A DNA stretch of 64,000 nucleotides from Asterochloris sp. CNOR1 (GCA_963969365.1 OZ017756.1:1116001-1180000); one strand, 5' to 3'. Shown: positions 13,001-25,860, numbered from the stretch's first letter. Translations and numbers: made by a program. The notes: generated from the letters alone by a model not told the origin.

Positions 13001-15001
13001 AGCAAGCAGGTCGTCCATCACCAAGACGCTGCAGCGTTCCCCCAAGGAGGCAGCCTCACGCAATGCCGTCTGCAGCAAGGGGTAAGAAGCTCCAGGACGG
13101 CTTGCGGCAGCAAAGATACAGTAGAGAGCCCCACCTCCAGGATCCAGTCCCTGCACCTTGTCTACAGCAAATGGGCTGGCCAGGGTAGCCCCTGCAGCAT
13201 CGCCAGTGCCCTGCACACATGCCTGCAATCTTTACCACACTGGCTACAGGTGGGTGGCTCAACGAGCGGGCTGCCTGCCAACCACAGCTGGCACCCACCA
13301 GCACTGCTCACCAACAGTTTCAGGCCCGCATGCAGAGACGTCTGCAGCGTGCCACAGCAGAGTCCCGCACCTGGAGGGACGTCTCCACCTGCAAGCGAGG
13401 GGAATGCGCGAGGGCAGCCACCGAGCGTGCTGTGTTGGGCGTCATGGGCACCTCAGGCATGTCCGCCAGGCGCTTAAAGATGATGGTGACCATCTCAATC
13501 ATGATCTGGCGGCTGGCCTGGGTAAGCAGCTCTGCAGGCAGGCAGAGATGGTAGGCATGTGGTGGTGGCCGGATGAGGTGCTAGTCACAAGCTTGATCAG
13601 GTGGGGCCAGATCAACTAGGCTGCAGAGCAGGGCCTGAGGTTGCTGCAGGCTGAGAAGTGCTGAGCTACTCTGACCTGACTGGTCCTTGTTCCTTTCTGT
13701 CTGGTAGTGGCCAATTCTGAAGCAGGCTTGGAACATATTGATGATGTTGTCGTTGGTCAGCAGCTCCATGCCGGGGCACTTCATGCAGGACAGGAGTACC
13801 TGCAAAGCAGTGCAGCATGGCCGCCTGCAAGCTCAAAACTTGCGTCTGCTGCGTTCAGGGTGGCAATGTGCTGGTAGACCTCTTGCAGTAAAACGGTCAG
13901 ATTCAGATCCTGGTATAGCTGTGGGGACTGAAGGCGTGTCTGAATCTATGCCTTGCTGCAGCTGGCAGTATCAGGCAGAGTCTCACCTGCAGAATTTTGT
14001 ACAGCACCACCTCGTCTGAAGCAGGATCTGTCGCCTCAAATTTGCACTGCGTGACTGCATTGGCGATGCTGTGCATTGCCTCTGCCACCCCCGCATTTGC
14101 CTCCTCTGCACAGTCCAGTGGGAATGCACGCTCAGCCTACTTGCTGTGGAGACCAAGACACGCAAGCAGACAGCCGGTTGACATAAAGCTGTGTCTTCAG
14201 ACAAACTGCTAGAGAGGCTGCGTAAGCAGCCTGTCAAGGCTGAATGCAAGGGTTTTATTTCTAAAGAAATGAGCTAGTGCCTCTGAAGAGGCGTCACAGC
14301 CTCCAGGAAATGTCAGCCCTCTTGACCAATACGATAAACCCCTGCAGATGAGCCCTGGCAGGCTGCATTGACGAATTTCTGACTTTGACAGGAAGCCTTT
14401 GCTGGGCGCACCTATGACGTACTGGTCCAACATCCTGCAGACGGACGTGAGGGCCACGCCTGTAATGGGCCCACTGGTGTCTGGGGACTTGATAACCTCA
14501 AGGAAAGGCCCCAGGTACTTCAGCGGCTCCACTGTGGCCCAGTCTGCAGGGGCAAGACTGCAATGCCTGGTTGCTGGTGCATGCTGGAGCCCAGGAGCTT
14601 CAAGATGATTGCAGACCCGGCCTCGAGCAGGTGCAAACCACAATACAGTGATGCAACGCGCACCTCGCACTGGCCAGCAACAGTACCATCTCATGGCCAT
14701 TCCTGTGCCAAGCAGGCAGAGAATGCTGTGCAGGGCTGCACCCTCACCTCTCCAATGGAAGATCCTGTGTCTGAGCAGCTTGAAATGATCCAGCAGAGGG
14801 TCATAGCCAACTTCATCGTCCTGCAGAGCAATGCTCCTTGGAGTGCATCAGGCTGAAGAAAATGGGAGGGAGCAGCATTCAGATCCTATGTACCCTCTGG
14901 CCATAGCGATTGGGCACAAGAGCCCACTTGCTGTTGTTCCTCATGGCCGTAACGACACTGGAGATCTCGTTGTTCAGCAGAAGGGCCGTCCCGTGAGCCA
15001 T
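1037..15001 (-). CDS. GNOM/GBF1-class ARF guanine-nucleotide exchange factor (Sec7 domain), many exons
   Basis: Large ARF-GEF that loads GTP on ARF GTPases to drive coat recruitment at Golgi or endosomal membranes. Exons follow the GNOM order. Start [15 protein letters not shown] at 15001, then [16 protein letters not shown] near 14800. The DCB region includes [20 protein letters not shown] (about 14450), [20 protein letters not shown] (about 14050) and [14 protein letters not shown] (about 13780). The HUS-like box is [16 protein letters not shown] near 11560. The Sec7 domain (about 10740-9400) has the glutamate finger in [12 protein letters not shown], then [13 protein letters not shown] and [19 protein letters not shown]. 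The HDS regions follow, with [20 protein letters not shown] (about 9020) and LCK-type helices down to about 3500. A Gln/Ser-rich tail fills the last exons. The first exon, 14894-15001, is 36 codons and ends in frame. BIG-class was rejected because Sec7 motifs and flanks match GNOM better. Individual splice sites in the tail are uncertain. Confidence 0.92.
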
Positions 15002-17328
15002 CCTGGGAGGAGCACTCACAAGGGAGTGAGTGCATTCACATTTAGAGTCCGGCATGCTCGACTTAGTTGCATTCAGTATAGTGAGGGCCAAAGTTTATGG
15101 TTGCAGATGGTGAGACCTGCAGCCAGAGCTGGACAACAGTGTCCAGGAACGTGTTACCGGAGGCTCACTCCAGCACTACTCTCGGAGCATCCCTGGCGCT
15201 GCTTCCCGTGATATCATGCTGAAGCAGTGCTGCCTCAGCGAGTGTTGCCATCTGAGGTGGTGTGTGCCTGAAAAATTGCTTGATTGGTAAACCAGTCAGT
15301 GTCTGCTGTAATGCTGTGAGGAGCCAGCTGTGGCAGAAGCAAATGCTGTGCCGTGCAGCGGGGGTCTCAGCTTGATGGTTGCTGCAGCCTGTCTTGGTAT
15401 GCAGATTTGGGCATCTGATGCTGGCAAGAGCCCTGCGCAGCTTGCATTTGTCCGGGTTGGTCAAGCTGACATAGGTGCCAGTCTTGCATATCTGCCTTTT
15501 AGGTGGCCACTGTGGAGGGTGTGTCATTTTCAAAAGCCTTGGCGTGCCGCACTTTGCTAGGGGCTGCCTTAGCAGAGCCGTGAACCTGCAGGCCGACGGC
15601 AGTCAAAGCAATATGCAATCAATGCTGGAGGGCATCAGCTTGCTGTTGCCAGTGCAATGCAAGTGGGTATCTGCCACACATTGCCAGGGCAGTCAGGTTG
15701 TGGAAAGCTGTACGTCGCACCCAGCAAGGTGCGCAACAAGTGGGCGTATAGCTTTTCATGCTGATGTGTGGCTTTGATGACAGCCCGTGGTCCTTTACCA
15801 CACCGCAGAGCCGTAGCTCAGTAGAGGCAGCACCTGACATCAGAAGGATTTGTTAGCTGCGTACAGAGCACAAGGCGGCATCCCAATACTGGGCGTGTCT
15901 GCCAGGTCAATCACCTCCAAAATGGATGCAAAACATCCCCAGAATTGCCATCTGACAATCCCTCGTTTGTGGGCATGGTCTCAGCCCCTATCTGATGCTG
16001 ACCTGCTGCTCAGCATGGTGGACTTCACCATGGCTTGTACAGCCGCCTCCTTGGGACTTCCCAATGCCCAGCTTTGAAGGTACAAGCCATCTGCAATTGT
16101 TGCACATTGGGCCCCAGATACTGCACCACAGATTGAATTGAGCTGTGCTCCGGCCGTGGCGACCACTCAGCCTGCACCTTGTTCATGCACCACATCACAT
16201 GCCAGGCTGTCACATAGATGGGGTGACCAGCACATCAGCGTAGCGCTGGACAACTTCCACAGCCAGCATTGCCCCCGCAACCCTGCAGAAGGCGCCAGTC
16301 ATTGAACTCTACACCAGACGACAGAGGATAGCATAGCTTTTTACACAGCTCAAAGATGCTGGCCCACTCCTTGTCATTAAGTTGCTCATGAGCCCGTGGA
16401 ACAATGAGCAGCCATGGCTGCCGCTGCTGCAAGGGCCAAGGCCGATCAGCATGTTGTCCAGTGTCTTTCTTTGCTGGGCGAGCAGGAGGACGCTCTATGT
16501 CTCCCTGTCAACAAAGAGTCCATCACTGACCACGTTGCAACGTGTGGCATGTCTCAGCAGTGGCCTCACATGTCAATTACCTTCTGCGCCTTCACTTCTT
16601 GAGGCTGTGTGGTGGCGAGCTGCCTCCAAAGGGCAGGCAGAGACACATTTTGGCTAACAGGTGCCTCGCTATCAACTGAATAATCGGAGAAGTTTGGAAG
16701 CTTGGCTTCAATGTGACACAGCCTTTAAGTAAACTGTGACTGGGGGGACTGGGCTGCATTGCTGTTGTCAAACAACTTAATTGAGATAAGCGATCCGGCT
16801 GTGCCCGGTCCTCGTACTTCGATGAGGCATTGCTGGGCTGCACACCAACCAGCGAGGTAGGTCACACAGATAATATGAATTCCATGCAGGCGTTGCTGAG
16901 CTGAGTTGCACACAGCAGCTAGCCATTCATGACGAATTCAGTTTGAGGCAGCTCACCATCAGCAAGAAGTGCTGACATCTCAACAACTTCTGCTTTCTCC
17001 ATGCCGTTCTGGAGCAAGTCAGCTGCTCCAAAGCCATGGGAGCTTTTGCCGAGCAAAAACACGGGTTACATTGCTGCTGTCAATTCACAACAGCAGCAAA
17101 AGGGGCAAGCTGGGCAACATGAGCTCATCTCGGCAGAGCAGATCGATGTGAAGAAGGCAGCAGACAGCCAGGCTGAGGCGCGATCGCCTGAGCCACAGGA
17201 TGTAGAATCAAGTGCAGCTTTGATTGCAGCAAGACAGGAGCTGGGTGCTGGCCAGGCGGGTGTATGCTTGAAGACCCAGCTGGTATCAGCAGGCCAACCT
17301 GAAAAGAGCTTTATGATGCTGGCTGCAG
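15002..17328. other. Intergenic region between ARF-GEF and WW-kinesin, with degenerate open stretches
   Basis: This holds the upstream regions of two divergent genes and probably decayed sequence. On the minus strand several short open pieces lie in different frames. One (about 16235-16430) reads HEQLNDKEWASIFELCKKLC. Another (about 15780-15870) reads ALYAANKSF, then CQVLPLLSYGSAVW after an in-frame stop, which resembles the end of a non-LTR (LINE) reverse transcriptase. The pieces are broken by stops and no catalytic YADD box was found, so the LINE idea is weak. On the + strand a Gln-rich open stretch at 17001-17259 could be a 5' exon of the kinesin gene, but I could not join it in phase to the WW exon at 17329. 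Confidence 0.4.
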
Positions 17329-20300
17329 GAGCAGACTCCTGAGCTGATGGCGCTGTGTCAGGAGATGAGCGACCCCACAAAGCTGCCGCCGGGCTGGTCC
17401 ATGCACATTGACAAGCAGTACAATGTGCCCTTCTACCATGACCAGGCGAGGCCCTTGGTGCATTAGTCCCCTTCTTGCGCTGCTTGCCATCTGCCTGATT
17501 TCCAGCATGATGGCTTGGCCTAGTTGTCTGGCTGCAGGTGACTGGCGAGAGCAAGTGGAAGCACCCCCTGCTGCCGTACTACAAAGGGGCCGTCTTCATG
17601 GATCAGGGAGGGGCAGCAGAGACGCAAAACACCAATCTGCGCTCACCCTGCAGCGATCAGGAGGTCAGGGCACCAGTGATGTCATTCTCAGGCTTCTGAA
17701 TCAATGTAACCTTGGACGCGAGTTGTGACCTGCGAGGTGCAGGTGACAGACATGGCTGCGTATCTGGGCATTGACCCTGAGCAGGAGCCTGGACTGCTGC
17801 CTGTGGCCCGCATGGCAGTGTGCGCACCACTGCCCCCAGGCTGGCAGCAGGTGGACCACCCAGATGGATTTGTGTTATTCAGGTGAGCATGCAAGAAGTT
17901 TATGGGATCTCCCCGTCAGCTACTTGGCTGTGCACCTCTTGCAGTTTAGGGACCGTCTGGCACATATGGAGCAGAGCACGAAAAAGATGCTGTCCAGGCA
18001 TGAAGCCTTGCCAAACTGCAGGAGTCAGAAGACTGGGCAGGAGCAGGAGGCGCACCCTCTGGACGAGTACTTTGCAGAACTGATAAGGTGAGCCAGGCTC
18101 CACAAGCCTTGGCTGTGCTGGCTGCCATCATCTGTAAGTTGATTGGTGCAGATTGTAGAGGCTAAAGCCCTGTGCAGTCCAGCTCATTACGGCAGCTGCT
18201 TCAGGCGGGGGAGGCTTGCAGAGGAAGACAGGGGCAGGCCTAGCAGCAAGGGCGGCAGCGCGTCCATCACTGATGAGACAGAGGATGAGCGGCGCCAGAG
18301 CCGCCAGCTGGAGTCGCAGGACAGCCGCGTCCAGGAGGTGCTGCCTGCAGGTGGGCGCACTGCCCCAGCAGGCCCTGCTCTGCTTCTGCCAGCGCTGTCA
18401 AGCAGCCAGCTCAGTTGTGTTCAGCCTGTCTCCTGCTGCATGTTTGGCATGCTGCCTGGCAAACCCTGCTGCAGACACAAGTGGTGCTGCTCTCAGGATT
18501 AGACCCTGGGGGCATCCATCAGGACCGGCCCACAGAGGACTTGCGCAGTCCAACCCCTGACGAGACATATGAGGTGAGGTTGCTGCTCGCAGGACATTTC
18601 ATGCTCATACTGTGCAAGGCAGTGCGCACGCTCAAAGACTGATACTCAGCATGGCACCTTCTGCAGGAGGATTGGGTGACCTCTGCAGATGGGAGCATCC
18701 CCTTGCCCATGGCCGCTGCAGCACAGGCCCCTGTGCAGCTCAGCCCTGGCAATGAAGCCCTGCCAGCTGTGCAGCCTGATGTGCAGCCACCCCTGCAGCC
18801 ACCCTATCAGCTGTCTCAGGTGGGGAGGACCACGTAGGCGACATCAAGCCTGGCACCAAGTGCTGCCGTGTTGCCTTTGTGTATAGTGCTACAAATTCGC
18901 TGCTGGCCAGGCACAGCTGAGTGCCACCACTACAGTCGGCATGATCTGTATAGCCATCAAGCTCAGAAAGCGGGCATGCTGGCTTCAGGGTCAGGTTGAG
19001 CACATGAAGGTCGTTGTCAGAGTCAGGCCCATTGTTGACGCTGATCGCTCAGCGTGGGACATTGAGGACGGCACCTCCATCAGGCTGCGTGCTGATGCTG
19101 CCGTCAAGCACAAGCGGCCTTTCTATGGCCTGACTGGGGCCAGCAACGCTGTGCGTGGCAGCAACGCCTCTCTGCTGGAGCTGGGGCACAATGGAGTCAG
19201 CAGGACTGGCACACCCAACAGCCTGGCAGGTGCGGTCCAGCTGATGCAGCTGGTTCGTCCTGGTGCAGTCTCAGGCTGGCACCAATAAGTGGTGCAAGCT
19301 GTGGGGCCAGCTACCTTTGTGGCAGTCCCACCGCAGCAGTTCTGCAGACCCAGCAGCTGGCACCAGCAGAGTGAACCCCAACAGCCACTCAGCGCTGGCT
19401 TGTCAAGCGACTGGGTGGTTAATGACCCTTTTCTTTGAGCAGTGCTGGTGATCTACAGCAAACGCCTGCCTGCAGGAGGTATTAGGGACATGGCAGGGCG
19501 GGACTACCACTTTGACCAGGTGTTGGGGGAGGCCACGCCCACAGAGGAGGTCTACAGCAGCAGCATTCAAGGGGTGGTGCACTCAGCCCTGGAAGGGGTG
19601 AACGCCACGGTTCTGGCATATGGTGAGGCTCCCAGCAGCTACGCAGATAGCTGGCCTAGCCTTGCTGCGCAATCTTCATATGTGGTGCTTAGCGTGGCCA
19701 GCCTGTGAACAGTTGCGCGACCCCCTGTTAGAACTTGTTGTTGGCACTGCTGCAGGTCAGACCGGCAGTGGCAAGACATACACCATCATGGGCGCCAAGG
19801 AACACCCTGGTGTCATCTCCCTGGCCATTGACGATCTGTTTGCTGCTGTTGAGCCCCTCCCTGCAGATGCTTGTCGCCTCAAGGTGGGCACTCCGCCCTC
19901 TGCTGCTTCAGGGTTTCAGAGAAGGCTGAATGTCCTGCTTGCCTGCAGTGTTGCAACAGCTGCCAACAATGTACCAGCAGCAGAAGTCCAATGCTGTCCT
20001 GCTTTCCAGGTGGACATGCTGGAGCTATACAATGAGGAGCTGCGTGACCTGCTGGCCCCTGCACTGGACAGGCGGCGCAAGCAGAGCCTCCAGATTCAGG
20101 TGAGCTGCCTCCTGCTGAGAGCCGATCCATGGCCGTTGTGCTCAACCTGGGCAGCGGCCTGCTGTCACGTGACCTGACAGTGCCCATCAGCGGATGTTCA
20201 GCACTGCATATGTCCCACATCTTGGCAGGTGCAGCATTTCCTGAGCTTGGCAGCAAGCCTGAACAGCTGCTGTGTGCAGGAGGATGCTGTGACTGGCACT

Positions 20301-23300
20301 CGTGTGGTGGGGGCATATGAGGAGGTGGTCTCTAGCCCTGCCAGAATGAAGCACCTCTTTGAGAGGGGCAACAACCGCAGGCAGACCAGCAGCCACCATC
20401 TGAATGCCGTCAGTAGCAGGTCTGCTGTACCTTTGCACTGCAACATATCGTTTGTCTTTTTGGCACCACAGCAGCCCTATCATGATACCTGAACTCAGCC
20501 ACGAAACTGCTGCCAAATCAGCCATGTGGCAACACAAGTGAACGCTGGCTGTTCTTTTGGGTTGCTGCAAGATTAAAAAGTTGTACAAGCCCTCTGGTGC
20601 AGGTCTCACGCCATCTTTCAGGTCCTTATTGAGCGCAAGGTTGCAGCTGGCAATGCGGTTCAGATGTCCACCCTCAACTTTGTGGACCTGGCCGGCTCTG
20701 AGCGCCTGGACAAGTCAGGCAACGAGGGGGAGGCTGCTAGGCACGTTTCCAAAGTATTGCCTGCTAATGATGACTTAGTACTTGATCCTGTGCAGGCTCT
20801 GCCTCTCCCAGAGGCCAGACAGCCACACTGGACTGTCTGTGCAGGGCCAAGGAGGCCACAAACATCAATTTGAGCCTGCTGATGCTGGGGAATGTGATCA
20901 GCAAGCTGGCAGAACGCAGCTCTATGGAGAGCCTGGCCGCTGCTGGCAGAGGTGTGGCCTGCCTTGAGGGCTGCTCACATATTGCCTGTCATGTGTCTGC
21001 TGTCTCTCACAGCTCAACATCAACCCATTCCCAATGGTGCTGGGCACTGTGTCTGCAGACATCTTCTGCCTGCAGGTGTTTTCAGCCCAGAGCATGTCCC
21101 CTACCGCAACTCCAAGCTGACACGCTTGCTCCAGCCTAGCCTGGGGGGCAACGCCCGTACAGTGGTGATTGCCACCATCAACCCTGCGGCGGCCCAGGCA
21201 GAGGAGAGCTCACACACCCTCAGGTGCAACCGTTGATTATCTTCGCTTGGCTGCGCATTGCCCTCAAGAGGACATATGAGCCCCGTCCTGGCAGCAAAGT
21301 TCGGTGGGTTTACTAATCGTCAAGCTCCTTCTGCTGCAGGTTTGCTTCCCGCGCCATGATTGTCACCAACAGAGTGTCTGTCAATGAGGTGGTCTCTGAC
21401 TCAGAGCTGGCACGGCAATACCGCACTGAAATTGAGCAGCTGAGGCTGAGGCTCAGAGCTAATGCAGACAGCATGGACAATGCTGCTGAGGTGGGAATCA
21501 TGCTGCATATCCTCAACAAAGCTGTTGGCTTCCAGAGCCGATTCACAGCCGCCTCCCAGCCAACTTGTGCGTGCATGACGCAAACGATGCAGTGCTTCAC
21601 GGGCTGTGATAGACAGCCGACATGTGTTGGCTTGCAGGTGCAGCACCTGCAGCAGCGGCTGCAGATCGTGGAAAACCGCAACTTGGCGCTGGTTGTGCAG
21701 TTGGAGGCCAGTACAGGCCGGACAGCCTCCGAGTGGGAGGCCCTGCCAGCCACACCGCCTGGCCTGAAGCTGCCCAGCCAGGTCAGCCACAGCAATCCCT
21801 GGGCACGTGCTCTCCCGCGATTGCAGCATTTACAGCCACCAACACAGCCACCAGATGTCCAACGATGTGATGATGCACCAGGTCTGCAAGGCTGCCTGCC
21901 TGCTGCAGGTTTCGCGGCCAACCAAGAACCCTACTTCTCCAGAGCAGGCACTCAAGCTAATTGCTAGATTAACCGCCCTCAATCGGCCCACGTACTCTGA
22001 GCCGTTCAGAACAGCAGGCGGCAGCAACCGGCTGTATGGGCGCAGCACCAGCGACGACGTGGTGCAGAGTGTACGGCGCATGCGGGCTGAGCGAGACCAG
22101 CTGCGCCTGAGGGAGAGAGACCATGCGCGCAGCATGCGTCAGGTCAGCGTAGTACGTGAGGCTGGGCATGCTGCTGCAGAGCCTGCTGCTAGATGAAGCT
22201 TGCCTTCCTGGCTTCGACACTTAGGCTGCAATGTCGCTGGGCGGCCTGGATGTCAGGGCAGCAGCTCCTTGGAGTACGGCCACCAGATTTGTGCCCTGCA
22301 GGTGGAAGGTGATCTGTTTGAGCTGCGCCAGCTGCGCCAGCAGTGGCCGGAGTTGATGTCTGCAACTGCTGCACTGGAGGACTTGATGGGCGCAGGGCCC
22401 GGTGCAGTCTATCTGCAACAGCACCATGTACCTCAGGCAGCCAGCGAAACGTCGCAGGGGGCTGTGAGCACGTCTGCTGGAGCAGTGCGCGATGATAGGT
22501 GAGTCAGGGGCTGGCTAAGGGCAAGGATTGCTCCATGCTTGGTCATGATTGACTCATCTGTGTTGTGGTCGATCAGACTTGACGCAAGCGCGCATAGGCT
22601 GTGGCTGCAAAACAATTCATATCTGAATCTGGCCCATGCTGGCTGCAGGGTGGAAGAGTTGCTGCCTGCACGGCTCCGAGACGCAGTGGAGACTGCCTCG
22701 GTGATCAGCGCAGAGCTGCAGAGCCTGCACCGTCAGCATGTCACAGCTGGCATGCTGCTGCAGCAGGAGGAGGCCAGGAGCAGGGAGCTGGCCCAGGAGT
22801 TGAAGGTCGCGCAGGTGCCACAGAGCAGCAGTGCATGCAGCAGAGATGTGGTCCCTGCTGCCACAAGGCTCCGCAGCAGTTGAAGCAAGATCCAGGCCAT
22901 TTTTGGTGCTGGCTTTGTGGTGGCCTCAGCCTGCCTGCCTGTGCGTTGCAGGCTGGCCTGCAAGAGAGAGGCACTCTGCAGATGCAGCTGGCGAAGGCAA
23001 CGGACTATGCTGCACAGATGCAGCAGGAGCGAGACCAGAGGTGGGCGGCAACAATCAGCTGGTGGCAAGGCAGCTAAGGCTGCTGCGACACTGATTGGGA
23101 GTCCTGCTGCCTCACCGGGGGGCATGTCTTGCAGGCCCGCTGAGCGTCTCATATCGTGACATCCTGTTGCAGGGCGCAGAAGCTGCGGGAGCCCAGGATG
23201 CCCCCAGGGCCCGTACCTGGGGAGGCAGCGCTGCAGCTGGTGGACGTGATGCAGAAGCAGGTGGACAACCTGAAGGAGAAGGTTGCTGCACAGGAGCGGA

Positions 23301-25091
23301 GCAGGGACGCCCTAAGAAAGGTGCTGGCCATTCACTGCTAGCAGGCTCTTCGTTGCCTTCTGCATGAGGTGCGTAACCTTCTACTGTGCAGGAGTTAGCG
23401 CAGTGGGCAGGCCTGCAGCCGCTGCCAGGCGAGGTGCAGCAGCAATTGGTGGGCAGTTATGCAGTGCAGCAGGCGCGGGCAGCTACAAGGCGAGCTGGCC
23501 AGGCCGAGGCGCGTGCAGATGCCCTCCAGGCGCATTGCCGTGCGCTGGAGGAGCAGATTGAGGCACTGACACCCGCTGAGGTGCCCACCGAGTCTGGTGA
23601 GCAGTGCTGCTACCAAACATTAAGGGAAGCCTACACAGGAAGGGCCAACAGCTGTTTCCTCTGGCTACTGCTTGAGCCTGAAAGAAGGAAGGCATATCAT
23701 GCAAGAGTCAGATGTAAGTGCCACATGAGCTATACATGCCTGAGCGTCTTGCAGTCTCTCCTGGAATGCGGGATGAGTGGTGCCATGCAGGTGAACCCAC
23801 TGAGGCAGCCACCGCAGAGCAGCAGCTGCAGCGCATGCGCAAGCATGTGTACGCCCTGTCCAGTGAGGTGGCCCATCTAATGCGGGAGAGGGATCTGCTT
23901 AAGCTGCAGCTTGGGCAGCAGCCTGGGCCTACCCTGCCATCCAACAGGCAAGTGCATCATGTAGATGCTGCTGCCTTCAAGAGCAGCCCAGCCCCAGACC
24001 ACTCCTAGAGCTTGCCTCCGTGATTTCCAACTGAAGTTTAGCTTTGTGTGCAGTGTCCCGGTGCAACCCCCCCAGTTTACACCCAGTGGCCTTCCCAGAG
24101 GCCAGCCGCAGCCAGCAACTGGTGCAAGGGGAGCTGAAGGTGCACATTTTGCATGCCGGTGCAGTGATGGCATGGCGCCTCACATCTTGAGAGAGTCAAG
24201 CACTGACATGGCTGACTGCAGTGTTGGGGGGAGCCACCCTGCAGGAGCCTTATTCTTCCGCCAGTGGGACCCATGGTGGCAGTCACAGCAGCCGCCGTTT
24301 CAGTCTGAAGCACAACTTGGGGGTCCATCTGCCTCAACTGCGCAGCACAAGAGGCAACAAGTAGGTCTGCGCTCACCTCTTGCTGCAATGCAAATAACAG
24401 CACCGTAAAAGCCACCTTTTGACATGCAGAAGGGGCCTCAAGGGTCATGGGCGGCACAGGAGCACCATGAGCACTGCCACCATGGAAACTGTCAGTGATT
24501 GGTCAAGCAGCAAAGGTTAGTCATACACAGGCTGCAGGGTGCTGGCCCCTGAAGGTGCTGGCCTTACGCCAGTCTGCCAAGTCTACTGACAGCTTATCGC
24601 TCTTCACGCAGAGACATCTGCCAAACAGCTGGGATGGGTGGACCCCACCTTGGGGCAGGACCTCTCTGCTGCGAAAGAAGCAGAGGTCCTCAGGAAGCGT
24701 CTTGTGGCTGCGGAGAGGCAACGTAAAGAAGCCATGGCACAGATGTCTGCAGAGAACAGAATGCTGCAAATGCAGCTGCAGGTGGGAGTAGCCAACATTG
24801 TTTGAAGCTGTTCCTGGCCTGATTGTGGATTGATCTATACCCGCACATGCGCTGAGCTATAGTTGGCAACACTTATTACGCCCTGAAGTGCTGACCTGTC
24901 TTCAGGCAGCAGAGAAGACAGCTCAGCAGATTCCGCTGCTGGAGCAGGACCGGGCTCAGATGCAGCACCAGCAGGAGCAGACTTCTCAGCTCAATCAGGT
25001 CCTGCAGCTGCAGCGCACTCAGGCAGAAGCACAGGTACAGCTGCTGACAGACGAGCTTGCCTCCATCCGTGCAGCTCAGACACTGACATGA
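17329..25091 (+). CDS. Kinesin-7 (CENP-E/KIN-7-like) motor protein with N-terminal WW modules and coiled-coil tail
   Basis: Plus-end-type microtubule motor with unusual N-terminal modules. The first exons encode a WW domain: [20 protein letters not shown] at about 17380-17440, then [15 protein letters not shown] at about 17545. A CEP164-like segment follows, [14 protein letters not shown] and [15 protein letters not shown], at about 17760-17880. The motor starts with [16 protein letters not shown] near 19000. It continues with P-loop [13 protein letters not shown] (about 19760, split by an intron after AYG), switch I NAVSSRSH (about 20405-20590), switch [15 protein letters not shown] (about 20685), [16 protein letters not shown] (about 20870) and [19 protein letters not shown] (about 21100). 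The neck, [16 protein letters not shown] at about 21345, is kinesin-7-like. Gln/Glu-rich heptad exons form a long coiled coil to the stop at 25089. The start is unsettled: an ATG at 17347 is the first in frame, and exons further upstream are possible. WW and motor could still be separate neighbouring genes, but no stop or gap separates them clearly. Confidence 0.82.
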
Positions 25092-25639
25092 CATCTACCT
25101 GAAACAGTGCCAGCATTACAGCACAGCAGTGGCAATGCGTGTCATGACGGTCGCTCTCGGCTTGTGCATGATGTAGACTGACGTTTTTAATGTGCTCCCA
25201 ACAATGCCATGACGACCTTCAAGACCACACAGTGAAGTCGCATCAATCAGAACGTCAGGCAACAACTCATTCCAGAACACGGTTGTTGCACTGTTGAGGA
25301 GGCTGCAGCGTTCAATTTCACAATTGGAAAACAACAATCGTCTGACGCAGTAGCAACACAGAGCTGTAAATTGATGATACAGATAGCCAGGTTGGGTGAG
25401 AGAAGTCGCATAAGAGGCCGACGGCTCACAACAATGGCATGGTATAACATCATCAAAGTCCACACAGGGGCAAGGCTGGAGCAGGGCAACATCATCAGCA
25501 GCTGACACCAAGTCCGGCGGTGTCGAAACAGGTGGCTTAAAGCTTTCAAACATCTCAGCCTCAATGGCGCTCAGCTACAAAGGAGAAGCTCAACTTTGCA
25601 TGTGGCCTCATCGAGGCCTTTGTTTGGCACCACATACAA
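25092..25639. other. Spacer between kinesin stop and the Ty3/Gypsy element
   Basis: This should contain the kinesin 3' untranslated region. A minus-strand open stretch at about 25116-25553 has no recognisable domain. Nothing else is visible. The last five bases, TACAA at 25635-25639, are the left copy of the retrotransposon target duplication. Confidence 0.5.
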
Positions 25640-25846
25640 TGTGGCCTCGCTTACAATGTACGGTGGACGGTGGGCTCTGAGACGGTGTTCAAAGGTGTCA
25701 AGGAATGTTGGTGAAGTGCACAGAGTGCTATATATACTATCATATTATTATAATAGAAAGAAAGGAAAATCAAGGAAGGTTCTAGCAGGTGCAGTGGAAG
25801 CTCCTGATAGGGTCTGGTAGGGTCTAGAAGGCAGCAGTGTGCTGCA
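25640..25846 (-). repeat. 3' LTR of the Ty3/Gypsy element (family A)
   Basis: 207-bp direct repeat, starting TGTGGCC and ending GTGCTGCA on the + strand, so it has the usual TG...CA ends. It pairs with 29959-30165. A TATATA box lies in the middle. A polypurine tract adjoins it on the element side. Confidence 0.93.
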
Positions 25847-25860
25847 TCCTTCCCCCCTTT
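25847..25860 (-). other. Polypurine tract of the Ty3/Gypsy element
   Basis: On the minus strand this reads AAAGGGGGGAAGGA and abuts the LTR exactly, the expected place for the plus-strand DNA primer of an LTR retrotransposon. It confirms that the element reads on the minus strand. Confidence 0.85.

Noticed and set aside
1037-15001. BIG-type ARF-GEF instead of GNOM-type
   Set aside because: The DCB and HDS exons ([48 protein letters not shown]) and the Sec7 end [10 protein letters not shown] fit GNOM/GBF1 better than BIG.
16235-16432. Conserved host domain around NDKEWASIFELCKKLC
   Set aside because: The neighbouring reading frames are broken by stops and I could not join any flanking exon. 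Kept only as a note in the intergenic entry.
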